From contig CANGFE010000010.1 in NCBI GenBank assembly GCA_947453155.1, forward strand, positions 1 through 47,403: a stretch of 47,403 nt of DNA, given 5' to 3'. Of this stretch, positions 32,865 through 41,843 are shown one piece after another. The notes beneath the pieces are model-generated. The model worked only from the letters and a program-made list of their open reading frames with translations, had not been told where the DNA came from and searched no databases. This DNA is from Beijerinckiaceae bacterium. GTDB taxonomy: Bacteria > Pseudomonadota > Alphaproteobacteria > Rhizobiales > Beijerinckiaceae. A program made the position numbers and the translations under genes. Numbering within the stretch: the first letter of the stretch is position 1; every line of letters begins with the position of its first letter.

Positions 32865-34019
32865 TTAGGTAAACTTACGCGCTGCGCCATTAGGACCGAA
32901 ATAATGGTCATAGGCCATGCGGCGCGGCGTGACCGTATCCTGCTCCCATTGTGCGACGCGCTTGGCAAAAGCAACCTGCGACTGAAGGACTTCCTTGAAG
33001 AGCGGATTTTCTGCCGCTTTCTTGGTGACGATGTCGTCGTAAATCTCGAGCTGCTTTTTCAAGATCGCATCCGGCGTCTTGAAGAAGCGAACTTTGTCCT
33101 TCGACTGCATCTCCAGATAGTCCTGCGAATAGCGATCAAAGGCCTTCCACGACATATCGGCGCTCGAGGCTTCAACGGCGCTTTCGATGATCGTGCGCAG
33201 ACGCGGCGACAGCGCATCGAACTTCGCTTTGTTGATGAGGAACTCGAACTGCTCCGCATTCTGGTGATAGGACTGCAGCATGCAGACCTTCGACACGTCG
33301 GGAAAGCCGAGCGCGCGGTCAGACGAGGCATTGTTGAATTCGGCCGCATCCAGCAGGCCGCGATCCATCGCCGAGACGATTTCGCCACCCGGAAGCGCAT
33401 TCACCGCCGCGCCCATTTGCTGGAACATGTCGATGGAAATGCCAACCGTGCGGTATTTCAAGCCCTTCATATCATCGAGCTTGGCGACCGGATTTTTGAA
33501 CCAGCCCAGCGGCTGGCTCGGCATCGGGCCGTAGACGAAGGAATGCACATTGGCATTGATGGACGCATAGAGCTTGGCAAGCAATTCCTTGCCGCCGCCG
33601 TATTTATGCCAGGCGAGCAGCATGTTCGCGTCCATCGAAAAGCCCGGGCCCGAACCCCACAGCGCCAAAGCATTTTGCTTGCCGTAGTGATAGACCATCA
33701 CGCCATGACCCGCGTCGAGCGTGCCGGACGAGACAGCATCAAGAAGACCGAAAGCGGGAACAACGGCACCCGCCGGCAAGACGTCCATACGCAAATCGCC
33801 GCCGGACATGTCATTGATTTTCTTCGCTAAATCTTGGACGAATTCATGGAAAATATCTTTCGAGGGCCAGGTGCCCTGCAACCGCATGGTGATCGGGCCT
33901 TGCGCCTTCACAACGGCGGGGGCTGCAACCATGGCAACACCCGAGGCTGCTGCAGCCTTCAAAAATTTGCGGCGGCCAGATGCGGATTTCTCGGCGCGCG
34001 TTTGATCATGCTCAGACAT
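32865..34019 (-). CDS. TRAP transporter periplasmic binding protein (DctP type)
   Basis: 384 residues with a Tat signal peptide: the twin-Arg motif SGRRKFLKAAA near residues 15-25, a hydrophobic stretch, and cleavage near VVKAQ. Tat export is common in the long-form TRAP group for alpha-keto and other organic acids. The body has IFHEFVQDLAKKINDMSGGD, VLPAGAVVPAFGLLDAVSSG and the P-subunit Arg/Asn ligand region GLKYRTVGISIDMFQQMGAA. The ATG at 34019 follows GGAGGG. It is first in the operon, with a 268-bp upstream region that should hold the promoter. Confidence 0.9.
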   Translation of the reverse strand: MSEHDQTRAEKSASGRRKFLKAAAASGVAMVAAPAVVKAQGPITMRLQGTWPSKDIFHEFVQDLAKKINDMSGGDLRMDVLPAGAVVPAFGLLDAVSSGTLDAGHGVMVYHYGKQNALALWGSGPGFSMDANMLLAWHKYGGGKELLAKLYASINANVHSFVYGPMPSQPLGWFKNPVAKLDDMKGLKYRTVGISIDMFQQMGAAVNALPGGEIVSAMDRGLLDAAEFNNASSDRALGFPDVSKVCMLQSYHQNAEQFEFLINKAKFDALSPRLRTIIESAVEASSADMSWKAFDRYSQDYLEMQSKDKVRFFKTPDAILKKQLEIYDDIVTKKAAENPLFKEVLQSQVAFAKRVAQWEQDTVTPRRMAYDHYFGPNGAARKFT

Positions 34020-34287
34020 GCGTTCCCTCCTCATGATCGCCTTATGGCGTATCTTTGCAGCTACCTTGGAGCTGGTAGGCGCAATACGCGCATTAGAGAG
34101 AAGCGGAGCGGAGTTTGCGAATTCACGTCTTTGACAGTGGGATCAAGGAAGAAAGTGCGCCCATTTTAAGGACCTTATTAAAATCAAAGCGATAGAAAAT
34201 TGGGCGCTTCAGACGCGCCAAAAAATCTGATGGGAATCCAGCTAATCAAGAATCTGGAGGCGCTTCACGATCGCGTGAAGGCAGGAC

Positions 34288-35025
34288 TTATATCCACTTC
34301 AATCCGCGCGCGATCAAAACCGCACCGCCAACCACGACCATGCCATCCATAATGCCGGTGTGGACTTTGACGCTCAGACGATCGGAAATCCATTTAGCGA
34401 CAAAAGCACCAGGGATCCCCGAAACGCCGATGAGCGCTGCCAGTGCCCAGGATGACCAAGGCAATTGCCCGTAGCTTTGGAACGTCCCGATTTTGACAAG
34501 ACCGACCATCAGCGAAATCACCGCATCAGTCGCAACCGTTGCCCCACCCGTCACCCCAAGCGACATCAGCAAGGAGATGAGGATAATCCCGCCACCCGGC
34601 ACGCCGCCGGTCACAAGGCCAAACAGCGCCCCTGCGCTATAGACGGCTGGTTGCGACAATTGCTGCTTGAAGCTTTTAAGAAGGCGTCGCGCAGGCACGA
34701 GCAAGATGAGCGCACTGCCAATGAGGATGGCTGCACCCGGCCCACTCAACTCCGAATAAAAAGCGGCCCCAACATAGCAAAAGGGCATGGCGATCAATGT
34801 GATGCGCCAGACATGCGCCCAAGCGATGTCTTTCCGGAAGGCGGCAATCCGCGACAGATTGTTGAATATGGCCGAGACACCCAGGATCGGCACAACCGCT
34901 TGCGCGCCGATCAAAGGCACGAGCACAAGCGGCATCAAAAGACCTGTTCCATAGCCTGCCACACCACCGACAATGGATGTCACAAGCGCCGCGCAAGCGA
35001 CGAAGATCAGTTCTTCGATACTCAT
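34288..35025 (-). CDS. TauE/SafE-family permease
   Basis: 245 residues with about eight helices. The opening LIFVACAALVTSIVGGVAGY with GTGLLMPLVLVPLIGAQAVV and the second repeat GALFGLVTGGVPGGGIILIS are TauE/SafE-type. It is linked to the upstream MmgE/PrpD gene by a 4-base start/stop overlap, so it is probably an exporter or facilitator for the organic acid or sulfonate handled by that enzyme rather than a general sulfite pump. It is distinct from the other TauE protein at 6482. A hairpin without a T run lies just downstream (34263-34280). Confidence 0.8.
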   Translation of the reverse strand: MSIEELIFVACAALVTSIVGGVAGYGTGLLMPLVLVPLIGAQAVVPILGVSAIFNNLSRIAAFRKDIAWAHVWRITLIAMPFCYVGAAFYSELSGPGAAILIGSALILLVPARRLLKSFKQQLSQPAVYSAGALFGLVTGGVPGGGIILISLLMSLGVTGGATVATDAVISLMVGLVKIGTFQSYGQLPWSSWALAALIGVSGIPGAFVAKWISDRLSVKVHTGIMDGMVVVGGAVLIARGLKWI

Positions 35026-36395
35026 GCAACAAGCAAGGGTTTTAGATCACGCATCGATTTCAGCGATGCCAGATTGCGACACACCTCAACAAGCTGCGCG
35101 CCGGGCTCTGGGCCAATAATCGGCGCCACAAGATCGAGCGCCTTGGCTTCAATTTCGGAGGCGGTCATCGGATTATCCGGCGTGCCGCGCACCACGCGCG
35201 CATGATGGCGGAACGTGCCCTTGCTTGTGGTGATCTCGACAATGGCCTGTCGGGCCGGACGCGCCACCGTCAATTCTGCGCTCGGCAAAAGATCGATTTT
35301 CTGGCGCACGGCCAAAACAGCCGGATCATTCATCCGCGCATGATCATGCGTGCTATCAAACGTCACTGTTCCATCCACAATGGCGAGCGCACACAAATGC
35401 TGCGCGCAGACATCTGGCATGGTGCGATTATCGACAATATGGATGCGGTCATCGGGCATAGTGACCGTGACTTTCACAACATCTGCGGCCGCAATCTGGT
35501 GCTGGGCCACCAATTCTGTTGTTGCGTCCAGAATGGCCTGGATGGGTGAGCCCACGCACCACTTCTTGATGGAAGCGCGCATGATTTCATAGCGGACACC
35601 GAGTTCTTCAATCAGCGCCTCAGGGCGCGGACTTTCGCCAAAAGCGGTGAAGAGATTATGCTTACCTGCAAGGGGATCTTCAACAGCGGTAAAACCAGCT
35701 GCCACCATAGAGGCGCCAGCCACAGCATTGCGCGCTGCCATACCGCCGAAGTCGAAAGCCTTTTCGACATGGTGCATATCGCGCTGCCAGAAAGGAATGC
35801 CCGAGGCCTGTTGGGCAGCATAAGAAAGCGCGTGACGCACTTGCTCCGGGTTAAACTTGTAAAGTGACGCGCAAGCAGCAAGCGCCCCAAAAGCGGGCGC
35901 CAGAGAATGTGTGGAATGTTTTGATGTATCGGGCCGCGCAAAGCCAAGCGACAAAGTCAGGCGGGCGCCAATGTCATATCCCAGCGCCACAGCGCGCAAA
36001 AATTCTTCGCCGCTCGCACCCACACGCTCAGCCACCGCCAAAGCAGCTGGCACAATGCCGCAACCGGGATGAAAGCGCCCTTCTAGATGAGAATCGTCCG
36101 TCTCATCGCCATGCCCCGCCATGCCATTGGCGAGAGCGGCTTGATCTGGCGGCACGCTGAAACGCGTGCCAATCACGGTGGCAACACCCGCGCCATCGAG
36201 CTCGGCGACATATTTGCCAGCTAGCACACCAGCGCGCAGGCGCGAGCCCGACAGAATAGCAGCCAGCGTATCAAGAATATGGAAGCGCGTTTTCTCAGCC
36301 ACCTCGGGCGGCAAGGCGCGACTACCAGCGCCGGCTATATAGGTGGAGAGGACCTCCGTGAGGGGAGAAATCTCGCTCTTCCCGCCGCCAGCCAT
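35022..36395 (-). CDS. MmgE/PrpD-family protein
   Basis: 457 residues, usual for the 2-methylcitrate dehydratase/iminodisuccinate epimerase family. N-terminal helical domain signatures: EKTRFHILDTLAAILSGSRL, NGMAGHGDETDDSHLEGRFH with the conserved H-x-x-E-x-D-D type region, and AAQQASGIPFWQRDMHHVEK with AFDFGGMAA. The C-terminal domain includes KKWCVGSPIQAILDA. It likely dehydrates or isomerises a tri- or dicarboxylate. The ATG has GGGAG upstream. It is divergent from the SDR-PrpD-tctBAC operon across 220 bp, which holds a second PrpD paralogue. Confidence 0.87.
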   Translation of the reverse strand: MAGGGKSEISPLTEVLSTYIAGAGSRALPPEVAEKTRFHILDTLAAILSGSRLRAGVLAGKYVAELDGAGVATVIGTRFSVPPDQAALANGMAGHGDETDDSHLEGRFHPGCGIVPAALAVAERVGASGEEFLRAVALGYDIGARLTLSLGFARPDTSKHSTHSLAPAFGALAACASLYKFNPEQVRHALSYAAQQASGIPFWQRDMHHVEKAFDFGGMAARNAVAGASMVAAGFTAVEDPLAGKHNLFTAFGESPRPEALIEELGVRYEIMRASIKKWCVGSPIQAILDATTELVAQHQIAAADVVKVTVTMPDDRIHIVDNRTMPDVCAQHLCALAIVDGTVTFDSTHDHARMNDPAVLAVRQKIDLLPSAELTVARPARQAIVEITTSKGTFRHHARVVRGTPDNPMTASEIEAKALDLVAPIIGPEPGAQLVEVCRNLASLKSMRDLKPLLVA

Positions 36396-36615
36396 GGATC
36401 TTCTCCCTGCTTTACTTGTGTGGCGCCCTGTCTGCGCTAAACGCCCCCTCTAAAACCGAGATCATCCCGAGAAATCAGTGGGTGCGCCGCGTGCGGGCCT
36501 GCCTCGCGTCTAGCAAGTTTCGTCTGCGGCGTATAGACTTAAGCCTGAGTATCGGCATTGCCCAGCGGGATCCAACCCCGCGAATTTTCCCCAATGCCGC
36601 AGTGGAGGAAAGCGA

Positions 36616-37362
36616 ATGAGCGCGCAACGCGCCCTTGAGGGACAAGTCGCCCTCGTCACCGGTAGTGTCCGCCGCATCGGCAAAGCCATGGCAATGGCGC
36701 TCGCCGCCGATGGCGCCACCGTCATCATCCATGCCTTGCGCTCACGCGACGAGGCCGAGGCCACAGCGCAGGAAATCCGCGCAGCCGGAGGCAAGGCCCT
36801 CGTTCGCCTCGCCGACGTGACCGATGAAGCGCAGATGAAAGCCATGGTGGCCGACATTATCGCCGAGACGGGCCGTATCGACATTCTCATCAACAATGCC
36901 GCCATTCGCGGCGAAGCGCATTTTCTGGATATGACCTTTGCGCAATGGCGCAATGTCACCAGCAATATTCTGGATGGCGCCTTTTTGGGTGCGCATGCTG
37001 TGCTGCCGCATATGGTGGCGCAAAACTATGGTCGCATCATCAATATCGGCGGCGTCAGTGCGCATCTGGCAACAGCCAATCGCGCGCATGTTGTCACCGC
37101 CAAGACCGGACTTGTCGGACTGACACGCGCGCTTGCCAGCGAATTTGCGAGCCATGGCATTACTGTGAATTGCATTGTGCCCGGCCGCATTGGTGGCCAG
37201 CGCTCGCATACATCGGGCCATGGCATTGCAGGGGCGCCGCCAGTCGGGCGTGAAGGCGTTCCGGAAGATGTGTCCGGCATTGTGCATAATATCTGCCTAC
37301 CCTCATCAAGCTACATCACCGGCCAGACCATTCATGTGTCCGGCGGCATGTTCATGCCCTGA
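36616..37362 (+). CDS. SDR-family protein with altered catalytic tetrad
   Basis: 248 residues. The cofactor-binding TG-x-x-x-x-IG motif is VTGSVRRIGKAMA, the NNA motif is DILINNAAIRG (Asn93 and Asn94), and the C-terminal VSGG (HVSGGMF) is present. The tetrad is incomplete: the usual Ser is Gly146 (INIGGVS), and the Tyr of Y-x-x-x-K is Val159 in RAHVVTAKTG, leaving Lys163 and Asn117. I believe an SDR branch with RAHVVTAK exists, so this is likely family-wide, not a local mutation. It may act through another residue (His158) or bind substrate without turnover. GGAGG precedes the ATG, and it is the first gene of the operon. Confidence 0.85.
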   Translation: MSAQRALEGQVALVTGSVRRIGKAMAMALAADGATVIIHALRSRDEAEATAQEIRAAGGKALVRLADVTDEAQMKAMVADIIAETGRIDILINNAAIRGEAHFLDMTFAQWRNVTSNILDGAFLGAHAVLPHMVAQNYGRIINIGGVSAHLATANRAHVVTAKTGLVGLTRALASEFASHGITVNCIVPGRIGGQRSHTSGHGIAGAPPVGREGVPEDVSGIVHNICLPSSSYITGQTIHVSGGMFMP

Positions 37363-37374
37363 GAACGAAGACCC

Positions 37375-38760
37375 ATGTCAACGAAACTCGCCACCAAATC
37401 CGATTACGGCGCAGCGCCGCTTGATCTGGGCATCACCAAGCAATTGGCGGCGTTTCTCGCGCGTCTTGATTATGAGGACCTCAGCCCGGATGCGCGCCGA
37501 CAGGCGCAACGGGGCATTATGGATTGGGCGGGCTGCGCCTTGGCGGGCGCGCGTCACCCAACCATTGCCAAAATTTTTGGCGTGATGCGCACGCTGAATG
37601 ATGCGCCACGCGCCAATGTTGTTGCCCATCAGATCAAGATCGGCACGGTGGAAGCCGCCACCGTCAATGGCCAGATGGGCCATTTGCTCGATTATGATGA
37701 CACGCATATGGGCGGCGTTGTCTTGCATGCAAGCTCCCCTATCCTGTCGGCGCTTTTTGCCCTGTCGCAAACGCGCGGCGGATTTTCGGGTCGCGATCTC
37801 GCAACAGCCTATGCTGTTGGTTTTGAAGCAGGCGTGCGCGCCGGACAGGCCGCACCTGGCCATCATGATGGCGGCTGGCATTTGACAGGCACGCTGGGCT
37901 CGATTGCCGCGGGTGCTGCTTGTGCGCGCCTTCTGCGCCTTGATGAAAAGCAGATGGTGCATGCTCTGGGCATTGCCGCTACGCAAGCCGCCGGTATGCA
38001 GCAAAATCGCGGCACAATGTGCAAAAGCTTCCATGCTGGCAAAGCCGCCGCCAATGGCGTGATCGCCGCTTTACTCGCCGAACAGGGCTTTGATTCCTCC
38101 GATGAAATCATCGAGGGCAAGCGTGGCTTTTGTCGTATCTATTCCAATATGGCCGCGCCTGAGAAAGTTCTGGAAGAACTCGGCACACGCTTTGAAATCG
38201 CCCGCAATGGGCACAAGCCTTACGCCTGTGGTGTCGTGTTGCATCCAGCCATTGATGCTGTGATCGCCATGCGCGAACTCGCCAAGGCTGATCCAGCGCA
38301 AATTGAAGCCCTGCGCGTCACCGTCCATCCGATGGCGGTGCGCATCACCGGCGTCGCCGAGCCACAAACGGGCCTTCAATCAAAGTTTTCGATCTATCAT
38401 TCGGCAGCTGTCGCTTATGTCGATGGTAATGCGGGCATCCCGCAATATTCGAATGAAAAAGCGCTGGATGCGACGGTGGTCGCGCTGCGCCGCAAGGTCG
38501 AAGTTGTGGCAGACGAAAGCCTGCGCAAGGATGAGGCGCGCGCCCATCTGCGTCTGCAAGATGGCCGCAGCTTTGACACCCATATTCCCCACGCCTCCGG
38601 CACGGTCGACAATCCCATGTCGGACCAAGCTATTGAGGCAAAGTTTCTCGCCAATGCGACACCCATTCTCGGCGCAGATGGCGCGCGCCGCTTTGCCGAT
38701 ATGTGCTGGGGTCTCGAACAACTCGATGATGCAAACAAGCTCGCTAACGCGCTGGCTTGA
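37375..38760 (+). CDS. MmgE/PrpD-family protein
   Basis: 461 residues. Signatures: ARRQAQRGIMDWAGCALAGA, NGQMGHLLDYDDTHMGGVVL, WHLTGTLGSIAAGAACARLL and NRGTMCKSFHAGKAAANGV. The last of these, with the KPYACGVVLHPAIDA region, matches the family's active-site lysine and histidine area. It is cotranscribed with tctB, tctA and tctC, so its substrate is likely the tricarboxylate or dicarboxylate that this transporter imports. It shares family but little obvious sequence with the divergent PrpD at 35022, suggesting two different acids or two steps. Confidence 0.88.
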   Translation: MSTKLATKSDYGAAPLDLGITKQLAAFLARLDYEDLSPDARRQAQRGIMDWAGCALAGARHPTIAKIFGVMRTLNDAPRANVVAHQIKIGTVEAATVNGQMGHLLDYDDTHMGGVVLHASSPILSALFALSQTRGGFSGRDLATAYAVGFEAGVRAGQAAPGHHDGGWHLTGTLGSIAAGAACARLLRLDEKQMVHALGIAATQAAGMQQNRGTMCKSFHAGKAAANGVIAALLAEQGFDSSDEIIEGKRGFCRIYSNMAAPEKVLEELGTRFEIARNGHKPYACGVVLHPAIDAVIAMRELAKADPAQIEALRVTVHPMAVRITGVAEPQTGLQSKFSIYHSAAVAYVDGNAGIPQYSNEKALDATVVALRRKVEVVADESLRKDEARAHLRLQDGRSFDTHIPHASGTVDNPMSDQAIEAKFLANATPILGADGARRFADMCWGLEQLDDANKLANALA

Positions 38761-38774
38761 AGGAAAGACAAAGA

Positions 38775-39245
38775 ATGACAAAAAGCATTTTTCGGGATGG
38801 TGACGTCATTGCAGGGGCGCTGACCGCTGCATTGGGCACTTATATTACGGTGACCGCTGCGCGCTGGGATGTGATGGGCCCTGAAGGTCCGGGACCTGGC
38901 TTCTTTCCTGTCGGCTACGGCATTGCACTCATCATCCTGTCGCTCATTCTGATCTTCCAGCGCTTCACAGCCGCGCGCCACACAGAAGAAGATCGACCCT
39001 TTGACTGGGCGGGCTTTCGCCGCGCCGCTATCACTTGGGTCGCCTTCACGGCCTCGACCGGGCTGATGCCGACAATCGGCTTCTATATTTCTTTCGGCCT
39101 GCTGACTTTGTTCCTCGGCCTTTTCGTCTTTGAAAAGCCGCTGAAGAAAGCACTTGCTGCCGGCGTGCTCTCGGCCGTCGGCTTCTACCTTGTCTTTGAT
39201 ATGGCGCTTGATGTCGCGCTGCCTGCCGGCCTGCTGGGGTTCTGA
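38775..39245 (+). CDS. tctB: Tripartite tricarboxylate transporter small permease TctB
   Basis: 156 residues with four hydrophobic helices. The family hallmark GPGPGFFPVGYGIALIILSL is just after the first helix, and FVFEKPLKKALAAGVLSAVG lies near the end. The ATG at 38775 is preceded by AGGAAAGA; an in-frame reading from 38757 overlaps prpD and is not used. It pairs with TctA to form the Na+-coupled membrane complex. It is 14 bases after prpD and 3 bases before tctA. This is the only TctAB pair in the window. Confidence 0.92.
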   Translation: MTKSIFRDGDVIAGALTAALGTYITVTAARWDVMGPEGPGPGFFPVGYGIALIILSLILIFQRFTAARHTEEDRPFDWAGFRRAAITWVAFTASTGLMPTIGFYISFGLLTLFLGLFVFEKPLKKALAAGVLSAVGFYLVFDMALDVALPAGLLGF

Positions 39246-39248
39246 AAC

Positions 39249-40748
39249 ATGGATATTTTTGCAGGCCTCGCACACGGCTTTTCTGTCGCCTTGATGCCCA
39301 GCAATTTGCTGTGGTGTCTGGTTGGCTGTTTTCTCGGAACCATTGTGGGTATTCTGCCGGGCCTTGGACCTGCCGCCACCATCGCCATGCTCTTGCCGAT
39401 GACCTACAGCATGTCGCCGGCCAGCGGCATCATCATGCTCACCGGTATTTATTACGGCGCGAAATACGGCGGCTCGACGACCTCCATCCTGCTCAACATG
39501 CCCGGTGAATCATCATCCGTGGTGACGTGCATCGACGGCTATCAGATGGCCCGCAAAGGCCGCGCCGGTGCAGCACTCGGCATTGCCGCCATTGCCTCTT
39601 TCATTGCGGGCTCGTTCGGCATTATTGCCCTAAGCCTGATGGCGCCGCCGATTGCCGCTTTTGCTCTGTCTTTCTCGTCGCCGGAATATTTCGCGCTCAT
39701 GGCACTAGGGCTTGCCCTCGTCGTGCTGCTGGCGGGCGATTCACTGGTCAAAGGCCTCATTGCTCTGCTGGTCGGTCTCTGGCTGACAAGCATCGGCACG
39801 GATCTTTTCACCTCGCAATCGCGCTTCACCTTCGGCCAGACTTCGCTTTTGTCGGGCCTCGACTTCATGGTCGTGGCCATCGGCGTCTTTGCGATCACTG
39901 AAGTGCTCTCGAGCATTTCGGATCAAGAAGAAACGCAAGTGCTTCCTGTGCCCAAGGGCCTGCGCAATCTTCTGCCCAATTGGGAAGAGTTGAAAGCTTG
40001 CCGCTTTGCTTTTGCCAATGGCTCGATTGTCGGCTTCATCATTGGCGTGCTGCCGGGCGCTGGTGCGAGCATTGCCTCGTTCATTTCTTACGGAATTGAA
40101 CGCGCCTTCTCGCGCCATCCGGAAAAATTCGGCACGGGCTTGCCGGAAGGCGTGGCTGCTCCCGAAGGCGCCAATAATGCCGATACAGGTGGCGCACTCA
40201 TTCCGCTGCTGACGCTTGGTATTCCCGGTGGGGGCACAACAGCCATTCTGCTGTCAGCACTTGTTCTGTGGGGCGTGAAGCCGGGCCCGCTGATGATGAC
40301 AGAATCACCTGATGTGTTCTGGGGCCTGGTCGCCAGCCTCTACATCGGCAATGTGATGCTGCTCATTCTCAATCTGCCCATGGTGCCGCTGTTTGCGCAG
40401 ATCCTGCGCATTCCGGTCTACATTCTTCACCCGATCATCTTCGGCGTGTCGGTGATTGGCGCTTATTCAGTCGCTGGCCGCGTGTTTGATGTGTTGATGC
40501 TCGCTGGCTTCGGTGCGCTTGGCTTTGCCATGGCACGCCTGAAATTCCCGGTGGCGCCGCTCGTGCTGGGCTTCGTGCTCGGTGACGCAATGGAACGCGC
40601 TTTGCGGCAATCTTTGATGATGTCGCAGGGCGATCTTTCCATTCTCATCTCGCGTCCGATTTCTGCCGGCATGCTGATCTTCGCCGTCGGCGTTCTCTTC
40701 TTGCCGCTCCTGCCCCGTTTCCGTCGCCTTAAAGAGGCAGCTGGCTAA
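39249..40748 (+). CDS. tctA: Tripartite tricarboxylate transporter large permease TctA
   Basis: 499 residues, about twelve helices. Conserved glycine-rich motifs are unmistakable: LVGCFLGTIVGILPGLGPAA, TGIYYGAKYGGSTTSILLNM with PGESSSVVTC, and GFIIGVLPGAGASIASFISY. The second-half repeat shows TGGALIPLLTLGIPGGGTTA. TctA is the main transport subunit, driven by sodium or proton motive force. It lies between tctB and tctC in the SDR-prpD-tctBAC operon and probably also serves the binding proteins scattered over the window. No irregularity seen. Confidence 0.95.
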   Translation: MDIFAGLAHGFSVALMPSNLLWCLVGCFLGTIVGILPGLGPAATIAMLLPMTYSMSPASGIIMLTGIYYGAKYGGSTTSILLNMPGESSSVVTCIDGYQMARKGRAGAALGIAAIASFIAGSFGIIALSLMAPPIAAFALSFSSPEYFALMALGLALVVLLAGDSLVKGLIALLVGLWLTSIGTDLFTSQSRFTFGQTSLLSGLDFMVVAIGVFAITEVLSSISDQEETQVLPVPKGLRNLLPNWEELKACRFAFANGSIVGFIIGVLPGAGASIASFISYGIERAFSRHPEKFGTGLPEGVAAPEGANNADTGGALIPLLTLGIPGGGTTAILLSALVLWGVKPGPLMMTESPDVFWGLVASLYIGNVMLLILNLPMVPLFAQILRIPVYILHPIIFGVSVIGAYSVAGRVFDVLMLAGFGALGFAMARLKFPVAPLVLGFVLGDAMERALRQSLMMSQGDLSILISRPISAGMLIFAVGVLFLPLLPRFRRLKEAAG

Positions 40749-40786
40749 TCAACTTGCCTATTCAAACCGTCACCGGAGGATACCTG

Positions 40787-41764
40787 ATGAACAGACGCAT
40801 ACTCCTCACCACAGCACTCGCCATGGGCGCAGCGCTTTTGGCACCCGCCGCACAGGCGGAATGGAAGCCGACACGCCCGATTGAACTCGTCGTTCATTCT
40901 GGCCCCGGCGGCGGCAATGATGTGATGGGCCGCGCGCTCGTTGCAGCCATTGATGAAGCCAAGCTCTCGCCGGTTCGTATTCAAGTCTCGAACAAAGTCG
41001 GCGGCGGCGGCGCCACAGCTGCTTCCTATCTCGCCGATAAAAAGGGCGACCCCCATGTGATCGGCATTTTCACCAGCGTCTGGATCACCAATCCGCTGGT
41101 GCAGCAGGAAGCCAATGTTTCGATCCGCGAGCTGACACCCATCAGCCTGATGGTGTTGGAGCCCGCACTCATGGTGGTGCGCGCGGATTCACCTTACAAG
41201 ACGATGACTGAATTGATGGATGCGGCGAAAGCCAATCCCGGCAAGATGAAGCAATCGGGCGGCTCGCCACTGGCGCGCGACGCCTTGGTGCGCACGGTCT
41301 TGCAAGCCAAAACCGGCGGTCGCTGGGCCTTCATCTCCTTCCCGTCTGGCGGCGAACGCATCTCCGCGCTGCTCGGTGGCCATGTCGATATGATGGTGAT
41401 CGAGCCGCAAGAAGCTGGCGAGCTCATCCGTTCGGGCAAGATCCGCGCGTTGGCGCAGGTGACAGAGTCACGCCTGCCCGACTTCAAAGACATTCCGACA
41501 TTGAAGGAAGCTGGCTTTGACGTTCCCAATCCGCCGCAGCCGCGCGGCGTCATTGGACCGCCCGGCATGGCACCTGATGTGCTGGCCTATTACGTCGATC
41601 TGATCCAGCGTGCGAACAAGTCGCCGGGTTGGCAGAAATTCCTGCGCGACGGCATTTTGGAAGAAAAGCTTCTCGGCCCGAAAGAGACGCTGGAATTCCT
41701 GACCCAGACAGAAACGCAGATGCGCGGTATTTTGACTGAGTCTGGCGTAAAGCTCGTTCGCTAA
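40787..41764 (+). CDS. tctC: Tripartite tricarboxylate transporter receptor TctC (operonic, TctC-5)
   Basis: 325 residues. Signal peptide MNRRILLTTALAMGAALLAP with AAQA cleavage. Mature part WKPTRPIELVVHSGPGGGND, VSNKVGGGGATAASYLADKK and the ligand loop FISFPSGGERISALLGGHVD. It differs from the other TctC proteins of the window in the first ligand loop (HSGPGGGND), pointing to a distinct ligand. GGAGG (40775-40779) fixes the ATG at 40787; an earlier in-frame reading at 40754 is rejected. It is the last gene of the tctBAC operon, before a terminator. Confidence 0.93.
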   Translation: MNRRILLTTALAMGAALLAPAAQAEWKPTRPIELVVHSGPGGGNDVMGRALVAAIDEAKLSPVRIQVSNKVGGGGATAASYLADKKGDPHVIGIFTSVWITNPLVQQEANVSIRELTPISLMVLEPALMVVRADSPYKTMTELMDAAKANPGKMKQSGGSPLARDALVRTVLQAKTGGRWAFISFPSGGERISALLGGHVDMMVIEPQEAGELIRSGKIRALAQVTESRLPDFKDIPTLKEAGFDVPNPPQPRGVIGPPGMAPDVLAYYVDLIQRANKSPGWQKFLRDGILEEKLLGPKETLEFLTQTETQMRGILTESGVKLVR

Positions 41765-41789
41765 GCGAAAGCGCCTTACCAAGAATGAG

Positions 41790-41825
41790 AAAGCGGTGGA
41801 GGCAACTCTGCCGCTTTTTTCTTTT
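41790..41825 (+). terminator. Terminator of the SDR-prpD-tctBAC operon
   Basis: AAAGCGG (41790-41796) pairs with CCGCTTT (41811-41817) and the stem continues inward through two wobble pairs and GAG/CTC to a GCAA loop. TTTTTT-C-TTTT follows. It also lies just past the stop of the converging phasin-like gene. Confidence 0.87.
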
Positions 41826-41843
41826 AGCCCATTTCCAAACGCA

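Noticed and set aside
32904-33830. 308-codon plus-strand frame over the TRAP receptor gene
   Set aside because: Antisense to a complete Tat-exported receptor; no recognisable protein.
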